From positions 1 to 64,000 of the forward strand of contig NZ_MDKE01000012.1 of NCBI RefSeq assembly GCF_001870485.1: a DNA stretch of 64,000 bases, in the 5' to 3' direction. The translations under genes were made by a program, and so were the position numbers. Positions within the stretch are counted from its first letter, which is position 1; each line of letters opens with the position of its first letter. This document shows, piece by piece, positions 55,607 to 63,745 of the stretch. The DNA comes from Oceanisphaera psychrotolerans (GTDB taxonomy: Bacteria; Pseudomonadota; Gammaproteobacteria; Enterobacterales; Aeromonadaceae). The notes below the pieces were generated by a model. That model made no database searches. It worked only from the letters and a program-made list of their open reading frames with translations, and had not been told where the DNA came from.

Positions 55607-56504
55607 TATCAAACAGCGTCACTGCCGGCAAAGGCCTTGACCAGGAACTCGGCAAACACACGCACGCGTCTGGCTGGGCCCGCGCCGGGGGAAACAGTAT
55701 TTGAAAGGGAGCAGCCGGGGCCGCATGGTCCGGCAACAGCTCGATCAGGCGACCGGCCCGAAGGTCGGGACCGGCGTCCAGCTCGGATTTCAGGGCGATG
55801 CCGTGCCCTTCCAGGCACCACTGGCGAACCAGGGCGCCGTCATTGGCCACCCGGTTTCCGCTGACGGTCACGCTCTGTCTGGTCGCGCCAGACCCGAAGG
55901 ACCAGACGTTGTCCAGTTTCTGGCCGAAGCGCATTATCAGGCAATTGTGGTCCTTCAGGTCGGCCGGCATTCCGGGCGCACCATGGGCCTCGACATAACC
56001 GGGGGCGGCACACAGCACCCGTCGTTTTTTGCCCAGACTTTTGACCCGCAGCGTACTGTCGGTGATGGTGCCAAAGCGCACGGCAATGTCGACCCCCAGA
56101 CCCACGATATCCACATAGCCGTCCGATAGCAGCAGCTCGACCCTGATCGCCGGATGCTCGACCAGAAAGTCGTTGATGACATCGGAGAGCAAGCTTCTGC
56201 CGATGTCGCTGGGGGCACTGATCCGTATCGGGCCGGTCAGGGTCTGTGCGCCAAAGCGGATGCGCGTTTCCAGATCCGCGACCCCATCCAGCACCTCTTT
56301 TGCGCCGTCGACCAGGGTGCGCCCTTCTTCCGTCAGGCTGATGGCACGGGTGGTCCGGTTCAGCAGCACCACCCCGAAGTGGGCTTCCAGCGCGGCCAGC
56401 CGTTCCGACACCCTGGTGGGTGACAACCCCACCTCGCGCCCGGCGGCGGTCAGGCTGCCTTTCTCTACAATCTTCAGGAACAGGGAGATGTTATCAAGCA
56501 GCAT
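55572..56504 (-). CDS. LysR family regulator with a C-terminal frameshift
   Basis: A LysR-type regulator divergent from an ABM-monooxygenase operon, which it probably controls. HTH: LLDNISLFLKIVEKGSLTAAGREVGLSPTRVSERLAALE (about 2-40), then an effector domain. Near the C-terminus the sequence FQILFPPARAQP loses its frame. Adding one C near 55672 gives RRVRVFAEFLVKAFAGSDAV with the stop at 55609, the usual LysR ending; as written it runs on to 55572 inside the direct repeat with an unrelated tail. ATG 56504 (MLLDNISLF) is the family start rather than 56561. Confidence 0.82.
   Translation of the reverse strand: MLLDNISLFLKIVEKGSLTAAGREVGLSPTRVSERLAALEAHFGVVLLNRTTRAISLTEEGRTLVDGAKEVLDGVADLETRIRFGAQTLTGPIRISAPSDIGRSLLSDVINDFLVEHPAIRVELLLSDGYVDIVGLGVDIAVRFGTITDSTLRVKSLGKKRRVLCAAPGYVEAHGAPGMPADLKDHNCLIMRFGQKLDNVWSFGSGATRQSVTVSGNRVANDGALVRQWCLEGHGIALKSELDAGPDLRAGRLIELLPDHAAPAAPFQILFPPARAQPDACVCLPSSWSRPLPAVTLFDTQQKARLQGGH
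55577..55600 (+). terminator. Rho-independent terminator after the MFS gene
   Basis: GCCCGCC-TTGAA-GGCGGGC followed by TTTTT. It is the duplicated counterpart of the hairpin at 54039. Confidence 0.8.
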
Positions 56505-56598
56505 TATACGGTTTTCCCGGATTATCTTTTTGTATCCTGCCCGTTTTTCCGGAGAGGTCAAGGGCCTAGTATAAACGCATCACTCAGGAGAGAGTCCC

Positions 56599-56889
56599 AT
56601 GGCCACACTGACTATCATCGCCAACATTCACGCCCACCCCGACCGGATCGATCTGGTCAGGGCCGAGCTGGAAAAGCTTATCCCGAGCACCCGCGCCGAA
56701 CAGGGTTGCATCAACTACGATCTGCATCAGAACAACGACGATCCTGCCCACTTCATCTTCTATGAAAACTGGGAAAGCCGAGAACGCTGGCAGACCCATA
56801 TGCAAGCACCGCACCTGGCTGCATTCGGAGCCGCCACCAAGGGTGCCGTGGCCGCATTCAGCCTGTCCGAGATGACCCATATCGGGTGA
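56599..56889 (+). CDS. Putative quinol monooxygenase (ABM domain, YgiN-like)
   Basis: A 96-aa ABM-fold protein: strand TLTIIANIHAHPDRIDLVRAELEKLIPSTRAEQGCINYDLHQN, then HFIFYENWESRERWQTHMQAPHLAAF, the classic YgiN/antibiotic-monooxygenase pattern with the conserved YENW and the histidine after the second helix. Such proteins oxidise quinols or other small aromatics or protect against methylglyoxal-like reagents. It has a good CAGGAG site. It is the first gene of a plus-strand set with a Yellow-like protein and an MDR reductase. Confidence 0.85.
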   Translation: MATLTIIANIHAHPDRIDLVRAELEKLIPSTRAEQGCINYDLHQNNDDPAHFIFYENWESRERWQTHMQAPHLAAFGAATKGAVAAFSLSEMTHIG

Positions 56890-56970
56890 CGGACCAGAAA
56901 AATACATGACCCCGGTTGTGCATCTGCTTCTGACGGATGTATCGCCAGAAAAAGCATTTAAAAGGAAAAC

Positions 56971-58068
56971 ATGATGACATTATCGAAACTGACCTCCGCC
57001 GCTGCCCTGACCGCCCTGGCCCTGGCCGCTGTGGCCCCCGTGGCGGCACAGGAACTGACCACCTATGCGGAGATTTCCGACACCCGCCCGGGCAACATCA
57101 CCGTCACCCCCGACAACCGGGTGATCATTACCCAGCAGCCACTGGATGCCCCGGCTCTGCGGGTGGTCGAGGTCAAACCCGATGGCAGCAAGGTGCCTTT
57201 CCCGACAACCGACTGGGCCGACGGCCCGGAAAAGGGGGAAGTGGGTATCGCCGCCACCATCGGCATCACCACCGACAGCAAGGGAGTGGTCTGGATCCTC
57301 GATATGGGCGGTGAAAACAGCCCGGCGCAGCTCGTGGCCTGGGACAGCAAGGCCGACAAGCTGCACAAGGTGATCGAGATCCCGACCGAGGCCAGGTTGC
57401 CGATCTCCTTCCTGCAGGACTTCGCCCTCGATGAGCAACGGGGCAAGATCTACATCGCCGACATGACCTTTACCGCCCCGGCATCGGACATGAAGCCCGC
57501 CTTCGTGGTGGTGGATATCGAGACCGGCGAGGCTCGCCGCGTGCTCGAGGCCGACAGTCGGCTGATGCCGGTCGCCCACGACGTCATCATCAACGACGCT
57601 CTGATGGGCTTCAAGGGTGAGGATGGCACCACCCAGCCCTGGCACCTGGCGATGAACGCGATTTCCATCGATCCGACCTTCGAGCATGTCTATTTCGGCT
57701 CGGTGAACGGCGGTGACGTGTTCCGCATCCCGGCGGCCGCGCTGGCCGATGAGGCGATGGATGAAACCGTACTGGCCGGCAAGATCGAGCGCTACGCCGA
57801 CAAGAAGCCCAATGACGGCTTTATCGTGGATGACAAAGGCCGCGTGATCTCGGGCGATATCGAGGCCAACGCCATTACCGCCTCGACACCCGAAGGAATC
57901 GAGACCCTCGCCCGGGACGATGTGCGCCTGCGCTGGGCCGACGGCTTTGCCTTCGCCCCCGACGGCACCCTTTACGTTACCACCAACCAGCTCAACACCC
58001 ACCCGGCCCTGAATGGCGGCGTGGATGCCAGCGACAAGCAATACTTTATCCTGACGCTGAAGCCCTGA
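56971..58068 (+). CDS. Yellow/major royal jelly-like secreted protein
   Basis: A 365-aa protein with a Sec signal peptide (MMTLSKLTSAAALTALALAAVAPVAAQ) and a predicted six-bladed beta-propeller of the MRJP/Yellow family, distantly like SMP-30. Visible marks are GNITVTPDNRVIITQQP, GITTDSKGVVWILDMG, LQDFALDEQRGKIYIADM and the C-terminal WADGFAFAPDGTLYVTTNQLN. Bacterial members are annotated as L-dopachrome tautomerase-related, but no activity is established here. It should be periplasmic. It lies 81 bp after the ABM gene and 104 bp before the reductase. Confidence 0.82.
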   Translation: MMTLSKLTSAAALTALALAAVAPVAAQELTTYAEISDTRPGNITVTPDNRVIITQQPLDAPALRVVEVKPDGSKVPFPTTDWADGPEKGEVGIAATIGITTDSKGVVWILDMGGENSPAQLVAWDSKADKLHKVIEIPTEARLPISFLQDFALDEQRGKIYIADMTFTAPASDMKPAFVVVDIETGEARRVLEADSRLMPVAHDVIINDALMGFKGEDGTTQPWHLAMNAISIDPTFEHVYFGSVNGGDVFRIPAAALADEAMDETVLAGKIERYADKKPNDGFIVDDKGRVISGDIEANAITASTPEGIETLARDDVRLRWADGFAFAPDGTLYVTTNQLNTHPALNGGVDASDKQYFILTLKP

Positions 58069-58172
58069 TATCAGTGCGTCCGGGCCCCTGCGCCCGGCCG
58101 CCAATCGACAAGCAAGCGGGGCGGCAGATGCAAGCAACGCTCGCCCCCCACCATTAAACAGGAGATAACCCC

Positions 58173-59186
58173 ATGAAAGCTGTTGGCTACAACACCCCCG
58201 GCGCCATCGACCGCGAAGACGCCCTGATTGATTTCGAAATGGAAAAACCGACCCCGACCGGCCACGATCTGCTGGTCAGGGTGCAGGCCGTGTCGGTCAA
58301 CCCGGTAGACTACAAGATCCGCCAGGGCCGCCCCCCCGAGGGTGACACCCCGGCCGTGCTCGGATGGGACGCGGTGGGTGAAGTCGTGGCCGTCGGCGAC
58401 CAGGCCACCGCCTTCCAGCCGGGTGATCAGGTCTGGTATGCGGGCGCCATCAACCGCCCCGGTACCAATTCCGAATACCATCTGGTGGACGAGCGTATCG
58501 TCGGCTATGCACCGACGTCGGTACCCGCCGCCGAGGCAGCCGCACTGCCACTGACCACCCTGACCGCTCATGAAATGCTGTTCGACCGCCTGCGCGTAAC
58601 CGATCCCGTCCCGGGTGCCGCCCCGGCCGTGCTGATCATCGGCGGTGCCGGCGGTGTGGGGTCCATCACCATTCAGCTGCTGCGTGCGCTGACCGACCTG
58701 ACCATTATCGCCACCGCCTCCCGTCCGGAAACCCGGGCCTGGGTGAAGGAACTCGGTGCTCATCATGTGATCGATCATACCCGGCCGCTGCCGGCACAAA
58801 TCGAGGCGCTGGGTATCGGCGCACCGGGCTTCGTGTTCTCGACCAACCATTCCGAACAGTATGCCGCCCAGATAGCCGAGCTGATCGCGCCCCAGGGCCG
58901 CTTCGGCCTGATCGACGATCCCGCCAGCCTGGATGTGGTGCCGTTCAAGGTCAAGGCCGTGTCCATTCACTGGGAGCTGATGTTCACCCGCTCGCTGTTC
59001 ACCACCGCCGATATCGCACGCCAGGGCGAGATCCTGAACGAGGTCGCGGCACTGCTCGATATGGGCAGGATCAAATCGACCGCCACCGACACCCTTGGAG
59101 TGATCAACGCCGCCAATATCAAGCGTGCCCACACCATTCTTGAAAGCGGCAAGGCCAAGGGAAAACTGGTGCTCGAAGGCTTCTGA
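58173..59186 (+). CDS. Zinc-type alcohol dehydrogenase-like NADPH reductase (MDR family)
   Basis: A medium-chain reductase of 337 aa. The GroES-like N-terminal domain (about 1-125, VSVNPVDYKIRQG, LGWDAVGEVVAVGDQ) is followed by a Rossmann domain with GGAGGVGSITIQLLRAL. The NPVDYK segment and lack of zinc-binding cysteines place it with quinone oxidoreductase-like zinc-free enzymes that reduce quinones or enones using NADPH. ATG 58173 has AGGAG upstream. It completes the ABM-Yellow-MDR gene set and ends at 59186. Confidence 0.87.
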   Translation: MKAVGYNTPGAIDREDALIDFEMEKPTPTGHDLLVRVQAVSVNPVDYKIRQGRPPEGDTPAVLGWDAVGEVVAVGDQATAFQPGDQVWYAGAINRPGTNSEYHLVDERIVGYAPTSVPAAEAAALPLTTLTAHEMLFDRLRVTDPVPGAAPAVLIIGGAGGVGSITIQLLRALTDLTIIATASRPETRAWVKELGAHHVIDHTRPLPAQIEALGIGAPGFVFSTNHSEQYAAQIAELIAPQGRFGLIDDPASLDVVPFKVKAVSIHWELMFTRSLFTTADIARQGEILNEVAALLDMGRIKSTATDTLGVINAANIKRAHTILESGKAKGKLVLEGF

Positions 59187-59265
59187 TGCCTCAGGGCGGT
59201 CGGGCCACCGGCCGCCCTCTCCTCAAACCGGAACGAATGCGTCTGTGTCCGTTCCGAACCCGCCA

Positions 59266-60081
59266 TTACGCTGTCGGTACTTTCGACCAGTAAAACATGC
59301 CGGACTGCTTTCGCAATATGGTGGCGGCAATGTGCTCGTCACTGGCCCGCCCCGCCAGCCCGTAACACACGTGCAGCGGCAGCAGGTGTTCTTCCCGCGG
59401 ATGACAGAAACGGGCATGAGGTGCGCTGTCCCAATGGATAAGCCGGCGGCGACGCTCGGCTTCTTCCAGCCGAGGGTTGCCGCAGGTGTCCTCCAGCCAC
59501 GCCTCGAATGCCTGATTACGGGCCTTAATTTCCGGCGTGCCCGGGGTAAAAAATGCCTGCATGTTGTGAAACGAAAAGCCGGAGCCAATCACCAGCAGGT
59601 TATCGTAGTCCAGTGCCTGCAGCGCCCGACCGATGTTCAGATGCTGTTCGGCATCGAGGCTGCTGACCAGCGACAACTGCACACAGGGTATATCCGCCTC
59701 GGGATACATCAGCTTGAGCGGCACAAAAACGCCGTGGTCGAAACCACGTTCGGCATCCAGCCGGGCGGGCATGCCGGCGGCCATCAGTGCCTGCTGTACC
59801 TGTTGCGCCAAGGCAGGCTCACCGGGGCACGGATACTGGATTTCATAGGATTCCGGCGGAAAACCATAGTAGTCGTAAATCAGCCCGGGCCGGGCACCCG
59901 CGGTAATGGTGGGCACCGCTGCTTCCCAATGGGCGCTGACGATCAGTATGGCCTCGGGTCGGCGCAACCTGCCGGCCATGTCCTGTAACCACTGAACCAT
60001 TTCCCGGTGATCCGGATCGCCCAGCAGCGGCAGGGGGCCTCCCCCATGCGAGATGAAAAGGATATCGGTGGTCTTGTTCAT
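59266..60081 (-). CDS. DODA-type extradiol aromatic ring-opening dioxygenase
   Basis: A class III (LigB-like) non-haem-iron protein of 271 aa, similar in type to E. coli YgiD and plant 4,5-DOPA dioxygenase. Metal and catalytic histidines lie in LFISHGGGPLPLL, IVSAHWEA, ERGFDHGVFVPLKLMYP and REEHLLPLHVCYGLAG. It may open catechol-type rings; the substrate is unknown. ATG 60081 (MNKTTDILF) is chosen because GGGGAG precedes it; the frame continues upstream into doxX. It lies 28 bp after the doxX stop, on the same strand. Confidence 0.88.
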   Translation of the reverse strand: MNKTTDILFISHGGGPLPLLGDPDHREMVQWLQDMAGRLRRPEAILIVSAHWEAAVPTITAGARPGLIYDYYGFPPESYEIQYPCPGEPALAQQVQQALMAAGMPARLDAERGFDHGVFVPLKLMYPEADIPCVQLSLVSSLDAEQHLNIGRALQALDYDNLLVIGSGFSFHNMQAFFTPGTPEIKARNQAFEAWLEDTCGNPRLEEAERRRRLIHWDSAPHARFCHPREEHLLPLHVCYGLAGRASDEHIAATILRKQSGMFYWSKVPTA

Positions 60082-60109
60082 GGCTGAGCTCCCCTTGATA
60101 TGGTGATGC

Positions 60110-60565
60110 TTATGCCGCACGGCTCCAGCGCTCCTGCAGCAGACGGTCAACAGACAGTCGTCCCGCGCCCTGCACCGCCAGTGCTAACGTCACCGCCAAC
60201 AGACTCAGTGCGTATTCGTATCCGTTGTTGGACATGAACAGGCCGTTGTCGAAATGAACACCGAAGATGGCCACCAGCATGGTAAAGGCCGACACCAGCG
60301 CGGCCGGGCGGGTCAGCAGCCCCAGCAGCAGGGCGATACCGCCAAAGAATTCGGCGCTGCCGGCCAGCAGGGCCATCAGGTAGCCGGGCGTCAGGCCAAT
60401 GCTGGCCATCCATTGCCCGGTGCCTTCCAGGCCGTAGCCACCGAACCAGCCGAACAGTTTCTGTGCGCCGTGAGCCGCCAGGATCAGGCCGACCGGCAGC
60501 CGCAATATCAGCGCCGCATAACCACCACTGGTGCTGAACAAGGTTTGTGCGAATCGGGTTTTCAT
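60110..60565 (-). CDS. DoxX family membrane protein
   Basis: A 151-aa inner-membrane protein with four transmembrane helices, starting RLPVGLILAAHGAQKLFGWFGGYGLEGTGQWM with the DoxX GAQKLFG signature. DoxX-like proteins serve as quinol-oxidising or redox-linked membrane subunits, but most have no known function. It precedes the dioxygenase gene on the minus strand and is divergent from a LysR gene. The stop at 60110 is just upstream of the DODA ribosome site. Confidence 0.85.
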   Translation of the reverse strand: MKTRFAQTLFSTSGGYAALILRLPVGLILAAHGAQKLFGWFGGYGLEGTGQWMASIGLTPGYLMALLAGSAEFFGGIALLLGLLTRPAALVSAFTMLVAIFGVHFDNGLFMSNNGYEYALSLLAVTLALAVQGAGRLSVDRLLQERWSRAA

Positions 60566-60680
60566 GACTATTTCCTCTAATACAGGTGATGTTGAGTGCT
60601 CCCGAAGATGACTCCGGGTACTGAGCCCACTTTACTATCATCAGATAAAGGGATTAACCGGTCTTCCATTGTATTATTGG

Positions 60681-60693
60681 CAACATAATGTTG
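60681..60693. promoter_or_regulatory. Palindrome in the doxX-LysR divergent region
   Basis: CAACAT-A-ATGTTG is a perfect inverted repeat between the divergent starts of doxX (60565) and the LysR gene (60727), 33 bp before the latter. It could be the regulator's own binding site. The A+T-rich flanks (ATTATTGG, ATAATTGG) add to the pattern. Confidence 0.4.
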
Positions 60694-60726
60694 ATAATTG
60701 GCTTGTTTTATCGTCAGGAGTCATCC

Positions 60727-61655
60727 ATGGACCGTATCGATGCCATGCGCACCCTGGTCACGGTGGTGACCGAGGGCAGTTTTACCCGGGCCGCCGAGCG
60801 GCTCGACATGTCGCCACAACTGGTCAGCAAATATGTGTCCCAGCTGGAGGAACGGCTCGGGATACGCCTGCTCAACCGCACCACCCGCAGGGTCAGCCTG
60901 ACCGAAGCCGGCAGCCGCTATATCCAGCGTGCCCGCCAGGTGCTGGATGATATCGACGAAATGGAAAACCAGCTGGGCGACCTGCAGCAGGCGCCCGGGG
61001 GCAACTGCGCATCAGCGCGCCCGTTTCCTTCGCCACCCGGCACCTGGCCCCGTTGCTGTGCCGGTTCCAGCAAGCCCACCCGTCGGTGAGTATCGATCTG
61101 CACCTGAACGACAGGAAGGTGGATATCGTGGAGGAAGGTTTCGACATTGCGCTGCGTATCGGCCACCTGAAAAGCTCTTCCCTGATCGCCCGGTTCATCG
61201 CCCCGGTCAGGCTGGTGATGTGCGCCTCTCCCGCTTACCTGGCCCGGCAGGGAACCCCCTTGAGGCTGGAGGATCTTAAACACCACAGGTACCTGCGCTA
61301 CAGCTACATAGAGGATAACGCCAGCCTGCCCGCCCACCAGTGGTTGCGGGCAACCGGACGCGAACCGGGTGGGGACATGATCAGTAACAACGGAGAAGTG
61401 CTGGTGCAGGCCGCCATCGAAGGCGCCGGCATTGCCATTCAGCCCACCTTTATCGCCGGCGAGGCCATTGCCGCGGGCAAGCTGCGGGTGATTCTTCCGG
61501 AATACGAACCGGAGGTCATGGGGCTGTACGCCGTGTACGCTCACCGGAAACTGCTGGCCAGCAAGGTCAGATGCTTTATCGATTTTATGGCCGGCTACTT
61601 CGGCGATCCGCCTTACTGGGACCATTTCGAGCGGGAGAATCGTCAGGAACCGTAG
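60727..61655 (+). pseudogene. LysR family regulator, frameshifted
   Basis: A LysR regulator adjacent to and divergent from doxX-DODA, which it probably controls. HTH: MRTLVTVVTEGSFTRAAERLDMSPQLVSKYVSQLEERLG. After LQQAP the frame shifts; adding one C or G at about 60994-61001 restores the rest (ISAPVSFATRHLAPLLCRFQQAHPSV, then DRKVDIVEEGFDIALRIGHLKSS) to the stop at 61655, about 309 aa. As written, the product would end at 61089 without most of the effector domain. ATG 60727 has a CAGGAG site and begins MDRIDAM; the frame opens earlier at 60688. Confidence 0.83.
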
Positions 61656-61834
61656 CCAGTGCTGGGGCTCATCAACCAGTTTCCCTGCTGTATTCGGCTT
61701 TTGTGCTGGAACTGGAGACAGGAATCAAGTCGGCAGTATCGGCCTTTTTGGCAGAATTTAGCGGCATTAACCCGCAAGTTATGCCTGTTTTCTTGAGACT
61801 GATGACATCAGGAACAAAATAGTGAAAATCAAAC

Positions 61835-61849
61835 TAGACGACCGGTCTA
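61835..61849. promoter_or_regulatory. TetR-type operator, copy 1
   Basis: The 15-mer TAGACGACCGGTCTA contains TAGAC-N5-GTCTA arms. It lies 22 bp before the TetR start codon, in the promoter/leader region, consistent with autorepression. An identical copy occurs at 62501. Confidence 0.75.
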
Positions 61850-61870
61850 ATCCTATGTAGGATGCAGCTC

Positions 61871-62455
61871 ATGAAAACCAAACATCAAGATACCCGCCAG
61901 CACCTGCTCGACACCGGACGCGAGATCCTCGCCGCCCGGGGCTTCAGCTCGGTCGGGCTCAGTGCCCTGCTGCTGCAGGCCGGTGTACCCAAGGGCTCAT
62001 TCTACCATTATTTCGAGTCCAAGGAGCAGTTTGGCCAGGCCCTGCTGGAGGATTACTTCGGCCAGTATCTGATCGAGCTGGATGCCCTGTTCGGCGAACC
62101 GGGCCAGAGCGGCCTGACGCGACTGATGAGCTATTGGCAGGAATGGCAGCGCCGTTACTGCAGCCCGGAAGGCCTTCGCGACTGCCTGGTGGTCAAGCTC
62201 AGTGCCGAGGTGGCCGATTTGTCCGAGTCCATGCGCCTGACCCTGAAGGACGGCACCGACAAGGTCATTGGTCGTATCCAGGACTGCATCGAGGCCGCCA
62301 TTGCCGATGGCTCTCTGCCCCGGCAGGATACCGCCCGGCTGGCCACCTGTCTCTATCAGCTGTGGCTGGGCGCCAGCCTGCTGACCAAGCTGCACCGGGA
62401 TGAACGCCATATGGAACAGGCCATGGCCATGACCCGACAACTGCTGGCGAACTGA
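61871..62455 (+). CDS. TetR family repressor (NemR/AcuR-like)
   Basis: A regulator of 194 aa. The N-terminal HTH is FSSVGLSALLLQAGVPKGSFYHYFESKEQFGQALLEDYF (about 23-61), then an all-helical ligand domain with cysteines (RYCSPEGLRDCLVV) that in NemR-like proteins sense electrophiles; cysteine sensing here is inference. ATG 61871 is chosen over ATG 61862 because AGGA lies nine bases before it, whereas 61862 overlaps that ribosome site. The gene sits ahead of the alcohol dehydrogenase and reductase genes, and the same operator precedes regulator and target. A terminator follows at 62462. Confidence 0.85.
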   Translation: MKTKHQDTRQHLLDTGREILAARGFSSVGLSALLLQAGVPKGSFYHYFESKEQFGQALLEDYFGQYLIELDALFGEPGQSGLTRLMSYWQEWQRRYCSPEGLRDCLVVKLSAEVADLSESMRLTLKDGTDKVIGRIQDCIEAAIADGSLPRQDTARLATCLYQLWLGASLLTKLHRDERHMEQAMAMTRQLLAN

Positions 62456-62461
62456 CAATCC

Positions 62462-62488
62462 AGCCCGGCCAAGTGCACGGGCTTTTTT
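62462..62488 (+). terminator. Rho-independent terminator of the TetR gene
   Basis: AGCCCG and CGGGCT (62462-62467, 62478-62483) flank a 10-base loop and are followed by a T run. It separates the regulator gene from the next promoter. Confidence 0.65.
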
Positions 62489-62500
62489 ACCGACCCATAC

Positions 62501-62515
62501 TAGACGACCGGTCTA
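62501..62515. promoter_or_regulatory. TetR-type operator, copy 2
   Basis: The same 15-mer TAGACGACCGGTCTA as at 61835, 50 bp before the dehydrogenase start and just after the regulator's terminator. Two identical copies in front of regulator and target strongly suggest a local regulon. Confidence 0.75.
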
Positions 62516-62564
62516 TTCCAGGTCACGCAACCACTTTTAATCAGGCAACAACGAGGTTCAACAC

Positions 62565-63722
62565 ATGCAAGATTTCAGCTTCTACAACCCGACCCGCATC
62601 GAATTCGGCGCCGGCAAAATCGCCAGCCTGGACCAACTGGTACCCGCCGAGGCCCGCGTGCTGGTGCTGTTCGGCGGCGAAAGCGCCCGCCGCACCGGCA
62701 CCCTGGATGAAGTGACCGCCGCCCTGGGCAGCCGCCAGGTACAGCTGTTCGGCGGCATCGAACCCAACCCCAGCTTCGAAACCCTGATGGAAGCGGTCAC
62801 CGTGGTGCGCCGTGACAACATCGACTTCCTGCTGGCGGTCGGCGGCGGCTCCGTGATCGACGGCACCAAGTTCGTAGCCGCCGCCGCCCTGTTCGAAGGC
62901 GATGCCTGGGACATCCTGACCACCATGGGCCAGAATATCGAGCGTGCCCTGCCCTTCGGCAGCGTGCTGACCCTGCCGGCCACCGGCTCCGAGATGAACA
63001 AGGGCTCGGTGATCACCCGCAAGTCGCTGCAGGCCAAACTGCCCTTCATGAGCGAGCAGGTATTCCCGCGCTTTTCCGTGCTGGATCCGGTCAAGACCTA
63101 CACCCTGCCCCAACGTCAGGTGGCCAACGGCGTGGTCGACGCCTTCATACACGTGATGGAGCAGTACCTGACCTACCCGGACCAGGCTCCGGTGCAGGAC
63201 CGCTTTGCCGAAGGCCTGCTGCAGACCCTGGTGGAAATCGGTCCCAGGGCCCTGGCCGAGCCGGAAGACTACCAGACCCGCGCCAGCCTGATGTGGACCG
63301 CCACCCTGGCCCTGAACGGCCTGATCGGCGCCGGTGTCCCCCAGGACTGGGCCACCCACATGCTGGGCCACGAACTGACCGCCCTGCATAACCTGGATCA
63401 CGCCCAGACCCTGGCCGTGGTGCTGCCCGAGATGCTGCGCCAGCGCAAGGCCGCCAAGCTCGGCAAGCTGGTGCAGTATGCCGAACGGGTGTGGGACATT
63501 CGTGAAGGCAGCGACGACGACAAGGCCGAAGCCGCCATCGAGCGCACCCGCGACTTCTTCGAGTCCGTTGGCGTCAAGACCCGCCTCGGTGACTACGGTC
63601 TGGGTGCCGAACACATCGACGGCATCATCGACAGCCTGCAAAGTCACGGCATGGTTGCACTCGGTGAGCACGGCGACGTCACCCCCGAGCACTGCCGCCA
63701 GATACTGCTGGCCAGCCTGTAA
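62565..63722 (+). CDS. Iron-containing alcohol dehydrogenase (YqhD-like)
   Basis: A group III metal-dependent alcohol/aldehyde reductase of 385 aa (E. coli YqhD has 387). NADPH-binding GGGSVIDGTKFVAAAA and the metal ligands in NGVVDAFIHVMEQYL (Asp, His) and HMLGHELTALHNLDHAQTLAVV (two His) are all present. YqhD reduces short-chain and lipid-peroxidation aldehydes such as acrolein and methylglyoxal. Placement behind a TetR operator, ahead of an enone-type reductase, fits an aldehyde or electrophile detoxification unit. Confidence 0.92.
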   Translation: MQDFSFYNPTRIEFGAGKIASLDQLVPAEARVLVLFGGESARRTGTLDEVTAALGSRQVQLFGGIEPNPSFETLMEAVTVVRRDNIDFLLAVGGGSVIDGTKFVAAAALFEGDAWDILTTMGQNIERALPFGSVLTLPATGSEMNKGSVITRKSLQAKLPFMSEQVFPRFSVLDPVKTYTLPQRQVANGVVDAFIHVMEQYLTYPDQAPVQDRFAEGLLQTLVEIGPRALAEPEDYQTRASLMWTATLALNGLIGAGVPQDWATHMLGHELTALHNLDHAQTLAVVLPEMLRQRKAAKLGKLVQYAERVWDIREGSDDDKAEAAIERTRDFFESVGVKTRLGDYGLGAEHIDGIIDSLQSHGMVALGEHGDVTPEHCRQILLASL

Positions 63723-63745
63723 TCCGCAAGCACAAGGAACACCAG

